Positions 8,301-14,858 of a stretch of 40,402 bases of DNA are shown here, piece after piece. Below the pieces are notes generated by a model. It saw only the letters and a program-made list of their open reading frames with translations, was not told the origin of the DNA and ran no database searches. A program made the position numbers and the translations under genes. How positions within the stretch are numbered: the stretch's first letter is position 1; the number at the start of each line of letters is the position of its first letter. This DNA is from an uncultured Oscillospiraceae bacterium (GTDB lineage: Bacteria > Bacillota > Clostridia > Oscillospirales > Acutalibacteraceae), in NCBI GenBank assembly GCA_905193225.1, contig CAJJNV010000018.1, positions 1 through 40,402 of the forward strand, given 5' to 3'.

Positions 8301-9626
8301 TTATTTAATGTCTCTGTCGTCAAAGGGATCGCCGCACTCGGGGCAGAATTTCGGCGGGTTTTTCGGGTCTTCCGGCTCCCAACCGCATTTATCGCATCTG
8401 TAAAGAGGCTCTCCCTCGGGCTTTTTGGCTCCGCAGTTTTGGCAGAACTTTCCCTTGTTTATCTGTCCGCAGGAGCATTTCCAGCCGTCCTCGGGCTTTT
8501 TGGCGCCGCATTCGGGACAAAAATTACCGGTTGCGGTCGCACCGCAGGAGCATTTCCAACCGTTTGCGGCTGCCGTATTTGCCCCGCCGTTTTGAGCGGG
8601 AGCAGGCTGATTTTGCTGATTCTGACCCATTGCAAAAAGGTTTTGGGCATTTGTGCCGCCGGCGTTTGCCGCCATTCCCATGCCGATGAAGGCGTTCATG
8701 GCGCCGCCCTCGTTTGCTGCGGCGGTACGCATAGCTTCGGCCTGTGCGCCCACAAGGGTGGCAGCCGCCATGGTGGGGTTGCGGTTGATGGCGTCTCTCT
8801 GAGCCTGCTTGATGGTCGCCGCGTCCTCCTCGGGGAGGGTGATGGGGTTAAGGGCGATGGAAACAACCTCAAGTCCGCGTAATTCGCTCCACTTTTTGGT
8901 CAGCTCCTGGTTCATGAAATCCGAAAGCTCGGTGGTGTGGGCGGGAATGGAGCTGGGACGAACCTCAAGATCGGAAATTCTGGCCATGGCCGGCTGAAGA
9001 GCGTTCATAAATTCCGCCTTAAGCTGGCTGTCGATTTCGTCGCGGGTGTATTCGTTTTCGATGTTTCCGCAAACATTGGTGTAAAAAAGCATGGGGTCGG
9101 AAATTTTATAGGAATAAACGCCGTTGCATCTTACCGACACGTCAATGTCAAGTCCGATATTGCGGTCGACAACGCGGAAGGGAATGGGGTTGGCGGTGCC
9201 GAATTTATTGTCGATAATTTCCTTTGTGTTAAAATAATAAACGCGCTGATCCTTGCCGGTGTCCCCGCCGTATGTAAACCGCTTACCCACCGTTTTAAAG
9301 GTCTCGAGCAAGCCCTTGCCGAAGCCCCCGGTGAAGATGCTGGGCTCGGAGGAGGAGTCATATGTAAACTCGCCCGGCTCGGCGCAGAATTCCACAACTC
9401 TGCCCTGTTCAACGATCATCATACACTGACCGTCGGCCACCGCAATGCCCGAGCCGTTGGAAATGATGTTGTCGTTGCCCTTTGTGTTTGAAGAGCGGGA
9501 GGAGGTGCGTTTCTGACCCTTAACGGCCAGCACCGATTTGTCGAGAGCGTCGCAATAGAAAAATTCTTTCCATTGGTCGGCCAGTGTTCCTCCCAAAGCT
9601 CCTGCTGCTGCTTTAATAAGACCCAT
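8301..9626 (-). CDS. SPFH-domain protein with C-terminal zinc ribbons (YdjI-like)
   Basis: A 441-residue protein starting MGLIKAAAGALGGTLADQWK, the hallmark of the YdjI/virion-core-type SPFH family. The SPFH region covers about residues 40-290. An Ala/Gln/Asn-rich linker (about 300-350) leads to three zinc-ribbon modules with CxC/CxxC pairs (for example CPECGAKKPEDG and CDKCGWEPED). SPFH proteins form membrane-associated scaffolds; in Bacillus subtilis YdjI works with YdjG, YdjH and PspA. Here it is the first gene of the unit and no pspA is in the window. The ATG has AAGGGGAAC upstream. The linker and triple ribbon suggest multivalent protein contacts. Confidence 0.88.
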   Translation of the reverse strand: MGLIKAAAGALGGTLADQWKEFFYCDALDKSVLAVKGQKRTSSRSSNTKGNDNIISNGSGIAVADGQCMMIVEQGRVVEFCAEPGEFTYDSSSEPSIFTGGFGKGLLETFKTVGKRFTYGGDTGKDQRVYYFNTKEIIDNKFGTANPIPFRVVDRNIGLDIDVSVRCNGVYSYKISDPMLFYTNVCGNIENEYTRDEIDSQLKAEFMNALQPAMARISDLEVRPSSIPAHTTELSDFMNQELTKKWSELRGLEVVSIALNPITLPEEDAATIKQAQRDAINRNPTMAAATLVGAQAEAMRTAAANEGGAMNAFIGMGMAANAGGTNAQNLFAMGQNQQNQPAPAQNGGANTAAANGWKCSCGATATGNFCPECGAKKPEDGWKCSCGQINKGKFCQNCGAKKPEGEPLYRCDKCGWEPEDPKNPPKFCPECGDPFDDRDIK

Positions 9627-9733
9627 AAAAATTGTTCCCCTTTCGGTTAAGCCGGTAAAAGTCTCATCTGCGCAAAAAAAGTATCAATGAGGCCGCGCAG
9701 CGTTTGTCTGTCTTCGGCTTAATTATATTTTTT

Positions 9734-10099
9734 TTATTTGTTTTTAATGTGTTCTTTTATGGCTGCAAAGGATTCGTCCGAAATAACGTGTTCCATTTTG
9801 CAGGCATCCTCTGCCGCCTGCTCCTCGCTAACTCCGAGTCCGGTCAGCATTTTGGTAAGTACGGTGTGGCGCTCGTATATCTTCATTGCCACGTGCTTTC
9901 CTTCCTCGGTGAGGGTCAGAAAGCCGTTTTTGTCCATAAGGACATATCCGCCGTTCTTTAAAAGACCGATCGCGCGGGAAACACTGGGCTTTGAATATCC
10001 CATATAATCTCCCACATCCACCGAGCGGACCTGAGGTATTTTCTTTGATAGTACCAGTATGGTTTCGAGATACATTTCTCCCGACTCCTGCAAAGCCAT
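9734..10099 (-). CDS. DtxR-family metal-dependent repressor, iron-type ligands
   Basis: A 121-residue regulator with an N-terminal winged helix (YMGYSKPSVSRAIGLLKNGGYV) and a metal-binding dimerisation domain, and no SH3-like third domain. The ligand positions visible are M9 in EMYLETI, H78 in ERH, and C100/E103/H104 in ACKMEHVISDE. The Met and Cys match the Fe2+-type DtxR/IdeR site, whereas Mn2+-type MntR carries Asp and Glu there. The length is MntR-like. The ribosome site GGAGC is upstream of ATG. The upstream gap contains a 19-bp palindrome that may be its own operator. The flavodiiron gene lies just upstream in the same direction. Confidence 0.86.
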   Translation of the reverse strand: MALQESGEMYLETILVLSKKIPQVRSVDVGDYMGYSKPSVSRAIGLLKNGGYVLMDKNGFLTLTEEGKHVAMKIYERHTVLTKMLTGLGVSEEQAAEDACKMEHVISDESFAAIKEHIKNK

Positions 10100-10127
10100 T
10101 TTAACGCTCCTTTTTCGGCCGTAAAAT

Positions 10128-10165
10128 TAAGATAATTATTATGATTTAAGATAAATATTATCTTA
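10128..10165. promoter_or_regulatory. Candidate DtxR-type operator upstream of the regulator
   Basis: Arms TAAGATAA (10147-10154) and TTATCTTA (10158-10165) form a perfect palindrome of 8+3+8 = 19 bp. A further TAAGATAA at 10128-10135 is a direct repeat offset by 19 nt. Nineteen base pairs is the known length of DtxR-family boxes. The sequence differs from the classical DtxR box, so this is inference. Confidence 0.5.
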
Positions 10166-10224
10166 TACCCCTTTTGTTTTGCGGCGCTTTTGCCGCCGAT
10201 AATTACCGCCTTAAAGGGAAACCT

Positions 10225-11382
10225 TTATTTCTTCAAAAGCTCCCCGGCAAGGGCGGAAATTTGCTCTCTCGACTGCTCCGAAAGGGAGGATTTTATCTGC
10301 ACTGCCGTCTCGGCAAATTCAAGCTCCTTGCAGCCTTCCAGCATTTTTTTCATCGTTTTTGCGGCGGTGGGTGCCCAGCTGCCGTTTTCGATAAGTCCCA
10401 CCCTGCGCTTTTGGAAATTACGTTCGGTAAGGTGGTTTATAAATTCCTTCATAAAGGGAAAAATGTCGGCGTTGTAGGTGGTGGTGGCAAGCACGAGAGC
10501 GTCGTATCTGAAGGCATCTTCCACCGCCTCGGCCATATCCTCCCTCGCGAGATCGCTGATGGTAACCTTTTTGCAGCCCAGTGCCTCAAGCTCGGACTTT
10601 AAAAGCTCAGCCGCCTTTTTGGTGTTGCCGTAAACCGATGTGTAGGCTATCATAACCCCTTCGCTTTCGGGCTGATAGGACGACCAGGTGTTATAAAGAT
10701 CAAGATAATATCCGAGATTTTCAAAAAGAACGGGACCATGGAGAGGTGCAATGGTTTTAATGTCCAGTGCCGACGCTTTTTTAAGAAGAGCCTGAACCTG
10801 AGCACCGTATTTTCCAACAATTCCGAAATAGTAGCGGCGGGCTTCGCAGGTCCAGTCCTCATCTGCGTCAAGTGCGCCGAATTTTCCGAATCCGTCGGCC
10901 GAGAAAAGAACCTTGTCGGTGCTGTCGTAGGTAACTATGACCTCCGGCCAGTGCACCATGGGGGCTGCGATGAAATTAAGGATGTGGCTTCCGAGGCTGA
11001 GGGTGTCGCCTTCCTTGACAACCATGGCGCAATCGGAAAAATCCCGCCCGAAAAACTGCCCCATCATTGCGAAAGCCTTGGCCGACGCAACAATCTTTGC
11101 ATCGGGGTAGATGTTCAAAAAGTTTACAATGTTGGCCGAATGATCCGGCTCCATATGCTGAACGACAAGGTAATCGGGCTTTCTTCCCGAGAGAACGGCT
11201 TTGAGATTTTCAAGCCACTGCTCGCCGAAATGTCTGTCCACCGTATCCATAACGGCAATTTTGTCGTCGGTGATTACATACGAGTTATACGCCATACCGT
11301 TTTCGACAACATACTGTCCTTCAAAAAGGTCGATGTTCCGGTCGTTTACACCTATATATTTAATGTCTTTTGTTATTTCCAT
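10225..11382 (-). CDS. fprA: Flavodiiron protein (FprA-type flavoprotein)
   Basis: A 385-residue cytoplasmic enzyme that reduces O2 or NO to water or N2O. The N-terminal metallo-beta-lactamase-like domain holds the diiron ligands H76-x-E78-x-D80-H81 (QHMEPDHSANI), H144 (VHWPE), D163 (FSADG) and H215 (LHGPV). From about residue 243 comes the FMN-binding flavodoxin domain (YTSVYGNTKKAAELL). The start is ATG at 11382, because GGAAGG is at the right distance; an in-frame upstream start at 11469 lies in the promoter. It protects anaerobes from oxygen or nitrosative stress. Its neighbour is an iron-type DtxR regulator, consistent with iron use. Confidence 0.95.
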   Translation of the reverse strand: MEITKDIKYIGVNDRNIDLFEGQYVVENGMAYNSYVITDDKIAVMDTVDRHFGEQWLENLKAVLSGRKPDYLVVQHMEPDHSANIVNFLNIYPDAKIVASAKAFAMMGQFFGRDFSDCAMVVKEGDTLSLGSHILNFIAAPMVHWPEVIVTYDSTDKVLFSADGFGKFGALDADEDWTCEARRYYFGIVGKYGAQVQALLKKASALDIKTIAPLHGPVLFENLGYYLDLYNTWSSYQPESEGVMIAYTSVYGNTKKAAELLKSELEALGCKKVTISDLAREDMAEAVEDAFRYDALVLATTTYNADIFPFMKEFINHLTERNFQKRRVGLIENGSWAPTAAKTMKKMLEGCKELEFAETAVQIKSSLSEQSREQISALAGELLKK

Positions 11383-11450
11383 AAAAACGCTTCCTTCCAA
11401 AGAACAGTCAAAAAAGGCCAAAAACACCCCGGTTGACTCTATTCTATACA

Positions 11451-11479
11451 ATTTTATCATATCATTCATTAAAATGCAA
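11451..11479 (-). promoter_or_regulatory. Promoter of the flavodiiron gene
   Basis: Minus strand: -35 TTGCAT (11474-11479), 17-nt spacer, -10 TAAAAT (11451-11456). The -35 box lies next to the T-run of the HU terminator. Confidence 0.75.
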
Positions 11480-11480
11480 C

Positions 11481-11518
11481 AAAAAAACAGAGGGAAAGGA
11501 TAAAATCCAATCCCCCTG
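11481..11518 (-). terminator. Terminator of the HU gene
   Basis: Minus-strand hairpin CAG..GGGA..GGAT with ATCC..TCCC..CTG, followed by seven T. It sits 22 nt past the HU stop. Confidence 0.82.
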
Positions 11519-11539
11519 AATTTCTGCTGTTATAGGTAA

Positions 11540-11815
11540 TTATTTGTTTACAGCGTCTTTGAAAGCGGCACCGGCCTTGAAGGCGGGAACCTTTGCAGCA
11601 GCAATCTTGATCTTTTCGCCGGTACGGGGGTTTTTGCCCTCTCTTGCCTCGCGCTTGCGAGCCTCGAAAGTACCGAAGCCGATCAGCTGAACTTTATCGT
11701 CCTTGGCAACTGCGTCTTTGATAACATCCAAAGTTGCGTCAAGAACCTCTCCTGCCTCTTTCTTGGAAACATTTGCTTTCTCTGCGATTGCATCAATAAG
11801 TTCCTTTTTGTTCAT
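11540..11815 (-). CDS. hup: HU family DNA-binding protein
   Basis: A 91-residue nucleoid protein of the HU/IHF family, close to the usual 90 residues. It starts MNKKELIDAIAEKANVSKKEAG and has the conserved IGFGTFEARKREAREGKNPRTGE region leading into the beta-arm. It bends and compacts DNA as a dimer. AAAGGAG precedes the ATG. It is a single-gene unit with a strong promoter at 11893-11921, a leader carrying two hairpins, and its own terminator. Confidence 0.97.
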   Translation of the reverse strand: MNKKELIDAIAEKANVSKKEAGEVLDATLDVIKDAVAKDDKVQLIGFGTFEARKREAREGKNPRTGEKIKIAAAKVPAFKAGAAFKDAVNK

Positions 11816-11842
11816 CTCTCATTCACTCCTTTCGCTTGATCA

Positions 11843-11880
11843 AGAGGGGAAAACCCTCTCTTACCAAACGTTGCGTTTGG
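11843..11880 (-). promoter_or_regulatory. Tandem hairpins in the HU mRNA leader
   Basis: Two perfect hairpins sit between the promoter and the ribosome site. AGAGGG/CCCTCT has arms 11843-11848 and 11854-11859; CCAAACG/CGTTTGG has arms 11864-11870 and 11874-11880. They could influence stability or translation of the HU mRNA; that role is inference. Confidence 0.55.
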
Positions 11881-11892
11881 CTTACGAGTTAA

Positions 11893-11921
11893 ATCATAGC
11901 ATAAAACAGAATTAAAATCAA
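11893..11921 (-). promoter_or_regulatory. Promoter of the HU gene
   Basis: Minus strand: -35 TTGATT (11916-11921), 17-nt spacer, -10 TATGAT (11893-11898). Confidence 0.75.
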
Positions 11922-12043
11922 CCTATTATCCCCATTTTTGTTGATTTTTAACGGAAAAATGGGGCGGTTTTCTACAAATTCAACATTTTTTATTCAAAAA
12001 AAGAAAAATAAGCTGCCGAAATTTTACTCCTTGTAAAAAAAGC

Positions 12044-12072
12044 TTTACTTTTGGCATAAAAACTGGTATCAT
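12044..12072 (+). promoter_or_regulatory. Promoter of apt
   Basis: -35 TTTACT (12044-12049), 17-nt spacer, -10 TATCAT (12067-12072), about 15 nt before the expected transcript start and 22 nt before the ATG of apt. Confidence 0.6.
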
Positions 12073-12093
12073 AAATATTCGGAGTGTGATTGT

Positions 12094-12615
12094 ATGAAAA
12101 GCTTAAAAGATTATGTTTTGACAATACCCGACTTCCCCAAGGAAGGAATAATGTTCAGGGACATCACCTCGGTGCTTGAGGATGCCGACGGATTTGCCCT
12201 TGCCATAGATGAACTTAAAAGCAGACTTGACGGTGTGGATTTCGATGTCATCATCGGCGCCGAATCGAGAGGCTTTGTTTTGGGTGCTCCTCTTGCCTAC
12301 ATATTCCACAAGCCTTTTGTGCTGGTCAGGAAAAAGGGTAAGCTTCCCAGAGAGGTCGTAAGACAGGAGTATGCTCTTGAATACGGCACTGCCGAGCTTG
12401 AAATGAACAAGGATTCCATTAAGAAAGGGCAGAAGGTGGTCATTATCGACGATCTTATTGCCACCGGCGGCACTGCCGAAGCCATGGAAAAATTGGTTGA
12501 GAAAATGGGCGGAGAGGTTGTTAAGGCCCTCTTTCTTATCGAACTTGCCGGATTTGAGGCAAGAAAGAATCTCGGATGCCCCGTGGATACCGTTATTTCT
12601 TATCCCGGCAAATAA
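12094..12615 (+). CDS. apt: Adenine phosphoribosyltransferase
   Basis: A 173-residue purine salvage enzyme converting adenine and PRPP to AMP and pyrophosphate. It is the usual length for the family. It has the N-terminal IPDFPKEGIMFRDIT signature, GAESRGFVLGAPLA, the RKKGKLP loop and the PRPP-binding motif VVIIDDLIATGGT. The ATG is preceded by GGAG 12-15 nt upstream. It appears to be transcribed alone or with the downstream membrane protein, separated by 140 nt that contains a weak CCCA/TGGG hairpin with T-rich flank near 12705-12735. Confidence 0.97.
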   Translation: MKSLKDYVLTIPDFPKEGIMFRDITSVLEDADGFALAIDELKSRLDGVDFDVIIGAESRGFVLGAPLAYIFHKPFVLVRKKGKLPREVVRQEYALEYGTAELEMNKDSIKKGQKVVIIDDLIATGGTAEAMEKLVEKMGGEVVKALFLIELAGFEARKNLGCPVDTVISYPGK

Positions 12616-12755
12616 GCCTTTGTTTTGAGGAAAGTTTAATCAACAGGTGTGCGATCATCTGTTGCTTATGCAAGACTCGTTTCCCGGCGGCGGGACGGAA
12701 GAATCCCACCCGATGGGGTTTTGCAGTTTTTATTAGAAAGAAGGGAAAAGGTCAA

Positions 12756-14225
12756 TTGATTAACAAGCAAAAAATTAAAGATACCTTTTATCTCTTGCGC
12801 GACATATATACGGTGCTTTATATTTCCTTTTTTGCCGTGCTTTTCTTTATACCGATTTTAAATGCGCTGGGAAGAATTACAACCTTCCTTTATCTTGCCA
12901 TTGCGGGACTGGGTGCGGCTTTGCTCTTTCTTTCGGTTTTTGTCCAAAGAGCGGCTTTTTTAAGTATGCCAAACTTCGTACTGTCGCTTTTTGCAGGTGC
13001 GGCGCTGCTTTCGACGGCCGTGAATTTTCGATATGAACCGGTCTCAAACATCAAGGAAATATGCTGGATGTGCATAATGTTCTTTATCATACAGTACGTC
13101 GACACCACCCGCCCCAAGGAACGGCTTATGTATGTTTTAAGACTTGTTACCAACGTCTTTATTATGATATGGTTTGTGGGCGCGTTGTGGTCATTCTGCC
13201 AGTTTGTCGTGGGATACGGCGCGTGGATATATACGCCATATAACGACACCGAAATACACCGTGTAGGGTTTGTGGAGGAACGTCTTTTCGGCGTGTTCGG
13301 CGATCCCAACTATGCCGCAATCGGGTCTCTGTTTGCCATTGTTTTCGCCGTTTTCAATATGACCGGGGAAAAGGTCGGCAAAGCATTAAAGGCTCTGTAC
13401 ATAGTCACCATCGTTTTTGAATACATCTATCTGGTGCTTTCCGGCTCACGCGCTGCACTTATCAGCATGGCGGTTGCCGTGTTCTTTATCGTCTTTTTCC
13501 TGACCTTAAAGAACAGGCACGTAAGAGACCGAAAAACGGCCGTCAGGATTATTGTGTCGGTGGTTATGGCAACGGTGTTTGCCGCCGCAGCAGTTCTCAT
13601 AAGCAAACTTCTGACCGATCTTCTTGCCTATCTTCCCAGCCTCTACGGCAGCATCTGCAAGCTGTTCGGCGTTAATACCGGGCAAAACGCTCCGGTAAAC
13701 CTCCACCGCACCGACATTTCCGAGGGCAAGGATGCTTCCAACAACCGATTCAAAATCTGGATGGATTCCCTCAAGGTGTGGAAAACCAGTCCTTTGGTGG
13801 GTGTAACTCCGAGAGGATATCTTGCATATACTCTTGAAAACCTCGGGAACCTTTATATCGTCCAAAAGGGATACATTATACATAACGCTTATATTTCGGT
13901 ACTTCTTTTCACCGGAATAATCGGAACGGTGCTTGCGGCGGCGTGGATAGTATATACTGCATGGATCATAGTTTCCTATCTCTTTAAATATAATCTTTCG
14001 AACAAAGAAGAGTATAATACCGTGCTGCTTTTCTCGGCGCTGATAGTAGCCGAGGCGGTTTCTTCGGCGGCGCTCAGTCAGATGTTCTTTTCCCATATGG
14101 TTACCGACGCGCTGTTCTGGCTGACGGTGGGATACACCTTCTATTTTATCCGCTGCAGCAAGCTGCAGGATCAGCCGGCAGTTATGGCCGAAAAGGCGCC
14201 TGCGGACGCCATCGAGGGTAATTGA
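12756..14225 (+). CDS. O-antigen ligase/polymerase-like membrane protein
   Basis: A 489-residue integral membrane protein with about 12 hydrophobic segments and the motifs of the Wzy_C/O-antigen ligase family: FGVFGDPNYAAIGSLFA and LVLSGSRAALIS before a long extracytoplasmic loop (about residues 315-375). It likely polymerises or attaches a surface polysaccharide. The start is set at TTG 12756, preceded by GAAGGG and AAAAGG. The longer frame to 12576 overlaps apt and lacks a ribosome site. It is the second such protein in the window, without the Asp-rich tail of the other. No glycosyltransferase gene is adjacent. Confidence 0.85.
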   Translation: MINKQKIKDTFYLLRDIYTVLYISFFAVLFFIPILNALGRITTFLYLAIAGLGAALLFLSVFVQRAAFLSMPNFVLSLFAGAALLSTAVNFRYEPVSNIKEICWMCIMFFIIQYVDTTRPKERLMYVLRLVTNVFIMIWFVGALWSFCQFVVGYGAWIYTPYNDTEIHRVGFVEERLFGVFGDPNYAAIGSLFAIVFAVFNMTGEKVGKALKALYIVTIVFEYIYLVLSGSRAALISMAVAVFFIVFFLTLKNRHVRDRKTAVRIIVSVVMATVFAAAAVLISKLLTDLLAYLPSLYGSICKLFGVNTGQNAPVNLHRTDISEGKDASNNRFKIWMDSLKVWKTSPLVGVTPRGYLAYTLENLGNLYIVQKGYIIHNAYISVLLFTGIIGTVLAAAWIVYTAWIIVSYLFKYNLSNKEEYNTVLLFSALIVAEAVSSAALSQMFFSHMVTDALFWLTVGYTFYFIRCSKLQDQPAVMAEKAPADAIEGN

Positions 14226-14360
14226 ATAAACCGGGAGCAGACAGCGGATAGACCTTTGCATAGCGGCACACTGTCGGTTGCTTAAAGGTATTGCAAAAAA
14301 GCCCTCGGTAAAAACATTGCTTCAAAGTGAAGATTAAAACATAATAAAAAATCGGGATTT

Positions 14361-14406
14361 CCGCCGCCGTAAACTGCAGTTCTGCAATTTACGGCGGCGG
14401 TTTTTG
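14361..14406 (+). terminator. Intrinsic terminator
   Basis: Arms CCGCCGCCGTAAA (14361-14373) and TTTACGGCGGCGG (14388-14400) pair perfectly, with an inner TGCAG/CTGCA stem, followed by five T. Confidence 0.88.
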
Positions 14407-14728
14407 CTGCAAAATACACCTGCCGTCACATTGCCCTCTTTTGACAGATGCCCTTTGACCATTTTCTTAATGGCAGCTGCGTCTTTACAAATGCCTTTTT
14501 TCAGTTATTCTTTGCGGGCCTGCACATACCTTTTTGCGGCTGCTTTTATATGGCTTTTTTTGAAGCACTGCATTTGTGCAGATCTGCTTTTCACAAGGCC
14601 CGCGAAAAAACGCACGGCTTGCTTTAATGTAAATCTTCTGAAGCCGTCAGAAAAATGTGTTTTGGTTGTTTGTACGGTGGAATTTTAAAAGGTGTGTTTC
14701 AAATTAAGCGAAAAAAACACAAAAAAAT

Positions 14729-14757
14729 TTGATAAATTGTGAAAAAACCTATATCAT
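14729..14757 (+). promoter_or_regulatory. Promoter of the GxGYxYP gene
   Basis: -35 TTGATA (14729-14734), 17-nt spacer, -10 TATCAT (14752-14757). A second possible extended -10, TGTTATACT, lies near 14770-14778. Confidence 0.6.
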
Positions 14758-14858
14758 TTTTAAAAAAGATGTGTTATACTGAAACGGTAATCAGTTTGCA
14801 CTTCGTAAAACGACCGCCGGTTGGTTGTTTTGGGATTTGCAAAAAAGGAGGATAATAA

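Larger units (their letters stand above)
14226..14858. other. Intergenic region of 633 nt
   Basis: It contains a strong terminator (14361-14406) and the promoter of the next gene (14729-14757). A 94-codon frame at 14404-14688 has no ribosome site and no recognisable motif. The stretch 14510-14620 carries complementary GCGGGCC / GGCCCGC segments. No RNA gene was recognised. Confidence 0.5.

Noticed and set aside
14404..14688. 94-codon plus-strand frame after the 14361 terminator
   Set aside because: Starts inside the terminator T-run with no ribosome site and shows no family features.
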